A stretch of 64,000 nt of DNA from Spirillospora albida (lineage in GTDB: Bacteria; Actinomycetota; Actinomycetes; Streptosporangiales; Streptosporangiaceae). The notes below the pieces were generated by a model. That model was not told where the DNA came from. It searched no databases and was given only the letters and a program-made list of their open reading frames with translations. The stretch is taken from NCBI RefSeq assembly GCF_000718255.1, contig NZ_JOFJ01000004.1, positions 305,266-369,265 on the forward strand, in the 5' to 3' direction. Both the position numbers and the translations under genes were made by a program. Shown here in pieces: positions 7,577-14,383 of the stretch (positions are counted from its first letter, which is position 1; the number at the start of each line of letters is the position of its first letter).

Positions 7577-8659
7577 TCAGCTCTCGCGGCGCGCGTCGCT
7601 CGTCAGGCCCGTGAGGAACCCGCCGTCGGTGCTCGTCGAGTGCTGGAGCGATTCGGTCGCGCTCCTCGCCATCGGGGACGGCGCGGGCGGCGTCGAGGAG
7701 ATCGCGGCCTCCGCGGTCCCCTTCCCCGCGCCCGCGGCCGCCTTGGCCCGCGTTCCCGTCGCCTTCCGCGCGCCCGTCGCGGCCTTGGCGGCGCGCGGCC
7801 GGGTCGTCGCGGCCTTCGGTTTCGCCGCGGCCTTCGTGGTGCGGCTCGTCCCGGACCGCGCGGCGGACGCCGCCGGCTTCGCGGCCGCGGCGCTCTTGCC
7901 CGCGGCGCTCTTGCGCGCCGTACCCGACTTGGCCGTGCTCCTGGCCGTGCCCGACTTCGCCGTGCCCGACCTCGACGCGGCCGACTTCGCCGTGCTCGAC
8001 CTGGTCGTGCCGCTCTTGGCGGTGCTCGCCCTGGCCGTGGCCGGCCTGGACCGGCCGGCCGCGGCCGACGTCGTCTTGCGCGCCGTCCCCGACCTCGAGG
8101 TCGTGCCGCTCTTCTTCGCGGTCGTCCTCGACCGGGCCGTGGACGACGCGGCGCGGGTCGTCGCGCCCGCCTTGTCCGCGGTCGTCTTGATGGCCTTGGC
8201 GGCGGAGTCCATCGCCTTCGCCGCGTCCGCCATCGCCTTGGTCGCGGTCGTCATGGCCTTGTTCATGGCCGTCATGGCCTTGGCCGACGTGGACGCCTTC
8301 GTCGCGACCGACTTCATCTGCGTCGCGGCGGCCTTCGCCTGGCTCGCGGCCTTGGTGACGCGGGCCGACGCGGCCGACGTGGTGCGGCTCGACGCCGACC
8401 GCGCGGACGCGGTGCGGCTCGCCGGTTTCCTCGCGGCCGACGTGCGGGACGACGACGTCTTCGTCCCGGACCGGCTCGCCGACATCCGGGCCGTGGTGGT
8501 CCCGGACGTCGACCGCCTGGCCGCCGAGGTCTTCGTCTTGGCCGCGCTCGACCGGGTGGCCGGCTTCTTCGCGGCGGTGGACTTCTTCACTGGTGTGCTC
8601 TTCGCCCGTGCGGCCGTGCTGCGGCCGGACGCGGTGCGAGATGCGGTCTTGGTAGGCAC
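7577..8659 (-). CDS. Histone H1-like Lys/Ala/Ser/Thr repeat protein
   Basis: A 360-aa low-complexity basic protein, almost entirely Ala, Lys, Arg, Ser and Thr. Short repeats such as KSGTARSxxK, AxKSTAAKKPA and SRSGTxK run along its length. It resembles eukaryotic histone H1 tails and the bacterial HC1/HupS C-terminal tails, but carries no folded HU domain. Residues about 115-165 differ: a Met/Ala-rich stretch (MTAMNKAMTTATKAMADAAK) that could form an amphipathic helix. The last 40 residues are less basic. It is probably a DNA-binding nucleoid protein; this is inferred from composition alone. It starts at GTG with a strong GGGGGGAG site that is itself part of a hairpin (8661-8699). Confidence 0.7.
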   Translation of the reverse strand: MPTKTASRTASGRSTAARAKSTPVKKSTAAKKPATRSSAAKTKTSAARRSTSGTTTARMSASRSGTKTSSSRTSAARKPASRTASARSASSRTTSAASARVTKAASQAKAAATQMKSVATKASTSAKAMTAMNKAMTTATKAMADAAKAMDSAAKAIKTTADKAGATTRAASSTARSRTTAKKSGTTSRSGTARKTTSAAAGRSRPATARASTAKSGTTRSSTAKSAASRSGTAKSGTARSTAKSGTARKSAAGKSAAAAKPAASAARSGTSRTTKAAAKPKAATTRPRAAKAATGARKATGTRAKAAAGAGKGTAEAAISSTPPAPSPMARSATESLQHSTSTDGGFLTGLTSDARRES

Positions 8660-8660
8660 T

Positions 8661-8699
8661 GATCTCCCCCCGTGATGATCAGTCTCATCTGGGGAGATC
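8661..8699 (-). promoter_or_regulatory. Leader hairpin hiding the ribosome binding site
   Basis: In the minus-strand mRNA, GATCTCCCC (8699-8691) is perfectly complementary to GGGGAGATC (8669-8661), giving a 9-bp stem with a 21-base loop. The 3' arm is the purine-rich ribosome binding site of the histone-like gene, whose GTG begins two bases later. Folding would block translation initiation. Confidence 0.55.
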
Positions 8700-8704
8700 T
8701 ATTC

Positions 8705-8738
8705 CACAGTTCGTGATGCTCTACACACAGTCCGTGAT
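8705..8738. repeat. Two 13-bp direct repeats 21 bp apart
   Basis: CACAGTTCGTGAT (8705-8717) and CACAGTCCGTGAT (8726-8738) differ at one base and start 21 bp apart, two helical turns. They lie between the histone-like gene and the convergently placed end of the aldehyde dehydrogenase gene, in the likely promoter of the histone-like gene. They may be regulator binding sites. Confidence 0.45.
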
Positions 8739-8745
8739 TTCCGTG

Positions 8746-9600
8746 TCAGACGCCCACCGGATGCCAGACCGTCTTGGTCTCCAGGAAGGCGGTCATCCGG
8801 GCGGTTCCGGGCTCGTCCGCCCAGTCGATGTCCCCCGGCCGGACGACCCGCTTCAGGTTCCCCGCGGCGGCCTCCTCGAGCGCCGCGACGGCATCGGCGC
8901 CGACCCCGGCGAGGTCGAGCGCGTTCACGTCCATGTGCGACGCGAGCCACGGCGCGAGCTCCGCGCGCCGACCCGTGAGGATGTTGACGACCCCGCCCGG
9001 CAGGTCGGACGTGGCGAGCACCTCCGCGAGCGTGACGGCCGGCAGCGGCGCCGGCTCGGACGCGACGACGACCGCCGTGTTGCCCGACACGATCGCGGGC
9101 GCCACGACCGACACGAGGCCGAGCAGCGGCGAGTCCGGCGCGACGACCGCGACGACGCCCGTCGGCTCCGGCGTCGAGAAGTTGAAGAACGGCCCCGACA
9201 CCGGGTTCGCGGACCCGGCGACGGCGGCGAGCTTGTCCGCCCACCCCGCGTACCAGACCCACCGGTCGATGGCCGCGTCCACCTGCGCGACGGCCTGCGG
9301 CTTCGTGACGCCCGTCTGGCGGAGCTCGTCCACGAACTGGGCGGCGCGCCCCTCCAGCACCTCGGCGACCCTGTAGAGGATCTGGCCGCGGTTGTAGGCG
9401 GTGCGGCCGGACCAGCCGCCGAACGCCTTGCGGGCGGCCGTCACGGCGTCACGGGCGTCCTTGCGGGACGCGTGGGAGGCGTTGGCCACGAACCGGCCCT
9501 TCGCATCGGTCACCACGTACGACCTGCCCGACTCCGAGCGCGGGAACGCGCCCCCGATGAACAGCTTGTAGGTCTTGCGGACCGCGAGACGGTCAGACAT
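8746..9600 (-). CDS. Short aldehyde dehydrogenase-family protein without the catalytic domain
   Basis: A 284-aa protein matching the N-terminal (NAD-binding) half of the aldehyde dehydrogenase fold; full enzymes have about 480-500 aa. The family start YKLFIGGAFPRSESG and the stretch LPGGVVNILTG are present. The ELGGK glutamate, the catalytic Cys motif and most of the C-terminal domain are missing; the chain jumps to the family-like end TAFLETKTVWHP. The start ATG at 9600 overlaps the stop of the full-length dehydrogenase by 8 bp, so the two are coupled, and a heteromeric role with that enzyme is plausible. The frame is intact and codon use normal, so this is a maintained gene, not an obvious pseudogene. 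Confidence 0.75.
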   Translation of the reverse strand: MSDRLAVRKTYKLFIGGAFPRSESGRSYVVTDAKGRFVANASHASRKDARDAVTAARKAFGGWSGRTAYNRGQILYRVAEVLEGRAAQFVDELRQTGVTKPQAVAQVDAAIDRWVWYAGWADKLAAVAGSANPVSGPFFNFSTPEPTGVVAVVAPDSPLLGLVSVVAPAIVSGNTAVVVASEPAPLPAVTLAEVLATSDLPGGVVNILTGRRAELAPWLASHMDVNALDLAGVGADAVAALEEAAAGNLKRVVRPGDIDWADEPGTARMTAFLETKTVWHPVGV

Positions 9601-11023
9601 CGAGGTACGCCTCCAATCCGTGGCGCCCGCCCTCACGGCCGAACCCCGATTCCTTGTAGCCGCCGAACGGGGAGGCCGGGTCGAACTTGTTGAACGTGTT
9701 GGCCCACACGACCCCCGCGCGGAGCCGCTCCGCCGTCCACAGCATGCGGGAGCCCTTCTCCGTCCAGATCCCGGCGGACAGCCCGTACGGCGTGTTGTTG
9801 GCCTTGGCGACGGCCTCGTCCGGCGTGCGGAACGTCAGCGCCGACAGCACCGGCCCGAAGATCTCCTCCTGGACGACGCGGTGCGACTGCGAGACGCCCG
9901 TGAACACCGTCGGGGCGAACCAGAAACCGCGCTCCGGCAGCTCGCACGGCGGCGACCACCGCTCGGCGCCCTCCTGTTCGCCCACCGCCGCCAGCGCCCG
10001 GATCCGCTCCAGCTGCTCGGCCGAGTTGATCGCGCCGACGTCGGTGTTCTTGTCGAGCGGGTCCCCGATCCGCAGCGTCGCCATCCGCGCCTTCAGCCGG
10101 TCGAGCAGCTCGTCCGCGATGGTCTCCTGGACGAGCAGCCGCGACCCGGCGCAGCAGACGTGCCCCTGGTTGAAGAAGATCCCGTTGACGATGCCCTCGA
10201 CGGCCTGGTCGAGCGGCGCGTCGTCGTAGACGATGTTCGCGGCCTTGCCGCCGAGCTCCAGCGTCAGCTTCTTGCCCGTGCCCGCCGCGCTCCGCGCGAT
10301 CAGCCGTCCGACCTCGGTGGACCCGGTGAACGCGACCTTGCCGACGCCCTCGTGCTCCACGAGCAGCCGGCCGGTGTCGCCCGCGCCCGTCACGATGTTC
10401 ACGACGCCGGGCGGCAGGTCGGCCTGCCGGCAGATGTCGGCGAACAGCAGCGCGGTCAGCGGCGTCGTCTCCGCCGGCTTGAGCACCACGGTGTTGCCGC
10501 AGGCCAGCGCGGGGGCGATCTTCCAGGCCAGCATCAGCAGCGGGAAGTTCCACGGGATGACCTGCCCCGCGACCCCGATCGGCCGCGGGTCCGCGCCGAA
10601 CCCGGCGTGGCCGAGCTTGTCGGCCCATCCGGCGTGGTAGAAGAAGTGCGCCGCGGCGAGCGGGACGTCCACGTCCCGGGACTCGCGGATCGGCTTGCCG
10701 TTGTCGATCGACTCCAGCACCGCGAGCTCCCGCGCCCGCTCCTGGAGGATCCGCGCGATCCGGTACAGGTACTTGGCGCGCTCCCGGCCGGGCATCGGGC
10801 CCCAGACCTTGTCGAACGCGGTGCGGGCCGCCTTCACGGCGCGGTCGACGTCCGCCGCGTTCGCGGTGGCGATCTCCGCCAGCACGGTCTCGTCGGCCGG
10901 ATTGATCGACTTGAACGGGTCGCCGTGCCCGTCGGTGAACTCGCCGCCGATGAACAGCCCGTAGGACGCGCGGATGTCGACGACGTCCCGCGACTCGGGC
11001 GCGGGCGCGTACTCAAAGACCAT
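9593..11023 (-). CDS. NAD-dependent aldehyde dehydrogenase
   Basis: A full-length aldehyde dehydrogenase of 476 aa. Motifs: IPWNFPLLMLAWK at about residues 156-168, VLKPAETTPL, FTGSTEVGR at about 232-240, the general base in LELGGK (Glu about 257) and the nucleophile region FNQGHVCCAGSR (Cys about 290). The frame is open upstream to 11131, but ATG at 11023 gives the family N-terminus and sits two bases after the deoC stop. In the deoC context it most likely oxidises acetaldehyde or a related product of deoxyribose-phosphate cleavage to the acid. It is coupled to the truncated paralog that follows. Confidence 0.9.
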   Translation of the reverse strand: MVFEYAPAPESRDVVDIRASYGLFIGGEFTDGHGDPFKSINPADETVLAEIATANAADVDRAVKAARTAFDKVWGPMPGRERAKYLYRIARILQERARELAVLESIDNGKPIRESRDVDVPLAAAHFFYHAGWADKLGHAGFGADPRPIGVAGQVIPWNFPLLMLAWKIAPALACGNTVVLKPAETTPLTALLFADICRQADLPPGVVNIVTGAGDTGRLLVEHEGVGKVAFTGSTEVGRLIARSAAGTGKKLTLELGGKAANIVYDDAPLDQAVEGIVNGIFFNQGHVCCAGSRLLVQETIADELLDRLKARMATLRIGDPLDKNTDVGAINSAEQLERIRALAAVGEQEGAERWSPPCELPERGFWFAPTVFTGVSQSHRVVQEEIFGPVLSALTFRTPDEAVAKANNTPYGLSAGIWTEKGSRMLWTAERLRAGVVWANTFNKFDPASPFGGYKESGFGREGGRHGLEAYLDV

Positions 11024-11025
11024 GG

Positions 11026-11973
11026 TCAGTCCTGCGAGAAGTAGTCGGGACCGGAGTAGACCCCGGTGGTGAGCTTGCGGCGCTGCATCAGCAGGTCGTT
11101 CAGCAGGCTGGACGCGCCCAGCCGGAACCACTCCGGCGTCAGCCAGTCCGGGCCCGCCGTCTCGTTCACGAGCACCAGATACTTGATCGCGTCCTTGGTC
11201 GTGCGGATGCCGCCGGCCGGCTTCACGCCGACCTGCCGCCCGGTCTCCGCCCGGAAGTCGCGGACCGCTTCCAGCATCACGAGCGTCACCGGCAGCGTCG
11301 CGGCGGGCGACACCTTGCCCGTGGACGTCTTGATGAAGTCGGCGCCGGCGCGCATCGCCAGCCAGGACGCCCGCCGCACGTTGTCGAGCGTGACCAGCTC
11401 GCCCGTCTCCAGGATGACCTTCAGGTGGGCGTCACCGCAGGCGTCCTTGACCGCGACGATCTCCTCGTACACCTTGAGCAGGTCCCCGGACAGGAACGCG
11501 CCGCGGTCGATCACCATGTCGATCTCGGACGCCCCGGCCTCGACGGCCGCCCGCGTGTCCACCAGCTTCGCCTCGAGCGGCGCCCGTCCGGACGGGAACG
11601 CCGTCGCCACGCTCGCGACCCCGATGCCCGTCCCCTTGAGCGCCTCGACCGCCACGTCCACCCGGTCGGGGTAGACGCAGACGGCCGCGACCCTGGGCAC
11701 GCCCGCGTCCAGCGGATCGGGCCGGGCGGCCTTGGCGCACAGCGCCCGCACCTTCCCCGGCGTGTCGGCGCCCTCCAGCGTGGTCAGGTCGACCATCGAG
11801 ATCGCCAGGTCGATCGCCTCGGCCTTCGCGGACGTCTTGATCGACCGGGTGGCCAGCCGCGCGGCCCGCTCCCCCGCCCCGACCTCGTCCACACCCGGCA
11901 GGCGGTGCAGGAACGCGCGCAGCTCGGCGGCGCTGATCACAGTCTCCGTTGACACGTCACCAGCATCACCCAT
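11026..11973 (-). CDS. deoC: Deoxyribose-phosphate aldolase
   Basis: DeoC splits 2-deoxyribose 5-phosphate into glyceraldehyde 3-phosphate and acetaldehyde in deoxynucleoside salvage. Signatures: RSIKTSAKAEAIDLAISMVDLTTLEG near residue 45, EIDMVIDRG, ADFIKTSTGK with the Schiff-base lysine, and GVKPAGGIRT. It is about 315 aa, typical of the longer actinobacterial form. The frame extends to 11991; I use the ATG at 11973 because the residues upstream do not look coding, and an in-frame GTG at 11955 is also possible. It heads a tight three-gene unit with two aldehyde dehydrogenases, which explains the fate of the acetaldehyde. Confidence 0.9.
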   Translation of the reverse strand: MGDAGDVSTETVISAAELRAFLHRLPGVDEVGAGERAARLATRSIKTSAKAEAIDLAISMVDLTTLEGADTPGKVRALCAKAARPDPLDAGVPRVAAVCVYPDRVDVAVEALKGTGIGVASVATAFPSGRAPLEAKLVDTRAAVEAGASEIDMVIDRGAFLSGDLLKVYEEIVAVKDACGDAHLKVILETGELVTLDNVRRASWLAMRAGADFIKTSTGKVSPAATLPVTLVMLEAVRDFRAETGRQVGVKPAGGIRTTKDAIKYLVLVNETAGPDWLTPEWFRLGASSLLNDLLMQRRKLTTGVYSGPDYFSQD

Positions 11974-12055
11974 GAGCGGGCATTTGGACAAAACGGCCGC
12001 GTCCCGTTTCGGTCACGTCCCCGTCATCGACCTGCGAAGACGCCCGTCCCACCGA

Positions 12056-13045
12056 TCAGCCGAGGGGGCGGGCCGCCCACCGCCCCGGCGTGCCGGGGAG
12101 CACCGTCGTCCGGTCGAAGAGTCCTCGCGCGCCCCCCTTCGCCTTCACCAGGGGAACGGCGTCCCCCGTGGCCGTGAAGCCCACGAGGAATCCGCCCTTG
12201 GCGCCCTGGTGCGTGTCGCCCTTGAACGCTCCATCGGGGGGAACGAACGTGCCGCCTCTGACGGGCCGATGCAATGTGATGGACAGCCCGCCCTGTTTTC
12301 CGCTCTTGGGGATCAGGTACATGGAGACCGACGGCTTCTCGCTGAGGACGGCTCGCTTCACCGTGAAGCCCGCCGGGAACCCCCTGATGTGCAGCGGGAA
12401 CTCCACCGGCCGGTCGGCGAACCTTGTCGCGGACGCGATGCGGTAAACCATGCCGGACGTGACCGGCCGGCGGTCGGTGATCGCGAGGACCGCCCAGCGC
12501 CCCGGCCGGAACTCCCACCGGAACTCCGCCGGGACCTGCTCCGAGCCGCGCTCGCCGGGCTTGACCGTCCAGTACGCCGGACGTCCGTTCACCGGAGCGG
12601 CCGGGGTGCGGCGCCCCTCCCGCCCCCCGGGCAGGCGCCCGATGCCGGGCTCGGCACGGTGGACGCTCAGTTCGATCCCCACCGTCGGAGAGTCGACCCG
12701 GGTGGCCAGCACCGAGAAGGTCCGGGCACCCTGATCATCCCGGATCCACAGGCTTTCCCTGTAGCCGTCCGGAAGCCACCCGAACGTGGCCTGGGCGACC
12801 AGGGGCTCCGCGTAGGACGGCGCCGCGGACGCGATGCCGGCCCCGCGCTCGGTGTCCGGTCCGGGAAGGACCACGGCTCCGACCCCGACGGCGCCCGCCA
12901 GCACGGCCCCGACGGCCGTCCCCGTCCTGGTCCGGCGGATGCGGCGGATGCGGCGGCCCCTCACGGCCGCCGCTGCGATGTCGACCCTCGGGGCCGGCCC
13001 GGCGGTGCCGGCGATGCGCTCCAGTTCGTCCTTGATGGTGTTCAT
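12056..13045 (-). CDS. Single-pass membrane partner of the SigE-type sigma factor
   Basis: A 329-aa protein with an Arg-rich cytosolic stretch (RGRRIRRIRRTR, about residues 29-40), one membrane helix (about 42-60, TAVGAVLAGAVGVGAVV) and a large outside domain of about 260 residues. Its start overlaps the sigma factor stop as ATGA, so the two are translated together. Position and topology match anti-sigma or sensor proteins paired with actinobacterial SigE-family factors, but no zinc-binding HxxxCxxC motif is present. I infer an anti-sigma or regulatory role; the extracytoplasmic domain is not recognised. Confidence 0.65.
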   Translation of the reverse strand: MNTIKDELERIAGTAGPAPRVDIAAAAVRGRRIRRIRRTRTGTAVGAVLAGAVGVGAVVLPGPDTERGAGIASAAPSYAEPLVAQATFGWLPDGYRESLWIRDDQGARTFSVLATRVDSPTVGIELSVHRAEPGIGRLPGGREGRRTPAAPVNGRPAYWTVKPGERGSEQVPAEFRWEFRPGRWAVLAITDRRPVTSGMVYRIASATRFADRPVEFPLHIRGFPAGFTVKRAVLSEKPSVSMYLIPKSGKQGGLSITLHRPVRGGTFVPPDGAFKGDTHQGAKGGFLVGFTATGDAVPLVKAKGGARGLFDRTTVLPGTPGRWAARPLG

Positions 13046-13548
13046 GCCCGGCTCTCCCCTTGATGCTCGACCGGCCGCAGGGTGCGGCGCAGCGCGGCCA
13101 GGCCGCGCGCGGACTGGCTCTTGACGGTTCCGGTGGAGCAGTTCAGGGCGTCCGCCGTCTGCTCGACGGACAGATCGCAGTAGAAGCGCAGCACCACGAC
13201 CGCGCGCTGCCGGGGCGGCAGGGCGGCCAGCGCCGCCCGCAGGTCCAGGTCGGCGAGTTCGTCGCTGACAGCCGCGTCCGGCGTGTCCCGGACGACCCGG
13301 ACCCGCCGCCGCCACCCGCCCCGCTGCTCGGCCAGGTACACGCGCACGAGGACAGTCCGGGCGTACCCGTCGAGGTTGTCGGCCGCCGAAGCCCGCCGCC
13401 AGTGCACGTACAGGCGCGTGATGGCGGTCTGCACCAGGTCGTCGGCGCGGTGCCAGTCCTGGCACAGCAGGTAAGCGACGCGCCGCAGCCAGCTCAGCCG
13501 GCCCGACACGTACGCGGTGAACTCCTCGTCACGCCCCGGCTTCGCCAT
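13042..13548 (-). CDS. SigE-family RNA polymerase sigma factor
   Basis: A 168-aa ECF-like sigma-70 factor. Region 2 is represented by residues about 8-75, with DWHRADDLVQTAITRLYVHW. Region 4 covers about 105-160, with LPPRQRAVVVLRFYCDLSVEQTADALNCSTGTVKSQ as its helix-turn-helix. This is the pattern of the actinobacterial SigE family. The ATG at 13548 is preferred over the longer frame to 13566 because AAGGG precedes it at good spacing. It is cotranscribed with the membrane partner through a 4-bp overlap. The target genes are unknown. Confidence 0.88.
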   Translation of the reverse strand: MAKPGRDEEFTAYVSGRLSWLRRVAYLLCQDWHRADDLVQTAITRLYVHWRRASAADNLDGYARTVLVRVYLAEQRGGWRRRVRVVRDTPDAAVSDELADLDLRAALAALPPRQRAVVVLRFYCDLSVEQTADALNCSTGTVKSQSARGLAALRRTLRPVEHQGESRA

Positions 13549-13608
13549 GCTCGCCCTTTGCTCCACACCCCCCTGATGCGCCCGGAGCCGACAAAGGTTG
13601 CACCCGCG

Positions 13609-14199
13609 TCACATGGAGGGAAGCGGGGGGAGGGGCAGGGGCAGTCCCGGCAGGCCGTCCATGCTGGTCGCGACATGCTCCTTCTTGTGGAAGTACTCGT
13701 CGAGCGACTCATCGGTCTCCCGCTCGAACCGGGAGGCGTGCAGGGGGCGGTCGGACTCGTACGTCATGAAGGGAACGGCGTACCCGCACGTGTCGCGGAT
13801 CTTCTCGGCGGTCACGACGATGATCGCGCGCAGGCCGTGCGCGGTCGGGTCGATGTCCGGGAAATGGCTCATCAATTCCGCCCAGCGCGCGTCGTCGCGG
13901 AAGACCGGCTCCCCGCGGCCGTGCACGCGCACGATGTTGGGCGGGCCGTCGAAGGCGCACCACATCAGCGTGATGCGTCCGTTCTCCCGCAGATGCGCGA
14001 TCGTCTCGGCGTTGCTGCCGGCGAAATCGAGGTAGGCCACCGTGCGTTCGTCCAGCACGGCGAACGAGCCGGTCAGCCCCTTGGGCGAGAGGTTGACGGT
14101 GCCGTCGCCGTCCAGCGGCGCCGTCGCGGTGAAGAAGATGTGCTGCGCCTCGATGAAGGCGCGCAGCCTGCCGTCAATCCGGTCGTAATTCTTTCCCAT
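13609..14199 (-). CDS. Pyridoxamine 5'-phosphate oxidase-family flavin-fold protein
   Basis: A 196-aa protein of the split-barrel flavin-binding (PNPOx-like) superfamily. The sequence contains FFTATAPLDGDGTVNLSPKG near residue 25 and ITLMWCAFDGPPNIVRVHGRGEPV near residue 80, as in the family often annotated as pyridoxamine 5'-phosphate oxidase-like. It is likely a flavin or F420 oxidoreductase and not the vitamin B6 enzyme, since a true pdxH is at 34 kb. The ATG at 14199 gives the family N-terminus; the frame upstream to 14322 is not homologous-looking. The C-terminus is a Pro/Leu-rich tail. Confidence 0.8.
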   Translation of the reverse strand: MGKNYDRIDGRLRAFIEAQHIFFTATAPLDGDGTVNLSPKGLTGSFAVLDERTVAYLDFAGSNAETIAHLRENGRITLMWCAFDGPPNIVRVHGRGEPVFRDDARWAELMSHFPDIDPTAHGLRAIIVVTAEKIRDTCGYAVPFMTYESDRPLHASRFERETDESLDEYFHKKEHVATSMDGLPGLPLPLPPLPSM

Positions 14200-14383
14200 A
14201 GGCCGATTATGTCGGGCGATGCTTCCTCTCCCCAGAGACGCGTCAGGAATCGGTGAGGGCCGCCGGGCAGGACTCTGGTCGCTCTTGTTGGCGACGCCCC
14301 AGCTGGTCGACGTGCCGGGCACGATTCCTCGGGCCCTCGGTCTCAGCCGTACATCGCCGACTCGGCCGCCGGGGTGTTTCCGG

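Noticed and set aside
5762..8662. Plus-strand frame of 966 codons over argS and the histone-like gene
   Set aside because: Out of frame with argS and antisense to a repeat gene; the product is an Arg/Ala/Gly repeat artefact.
7371..8675. Plus-strand hydrophobic frame (434 codons) opposite the histone-like gene
   Set aside because: It looks like a membrane protein only because the reverse complement of Lys/Ala/Thr repeats gives Val/Leu/Ala/Phe. The minus strand has the strong ribosome binding site.
11990..12020. AAACGG...CCGTTT inverted repeat upstream of deoC
   Set aside because: Six-base arms only; it could be a weak terminator of the membrane-partner gene or a DeoR-type site, with no means to decide.
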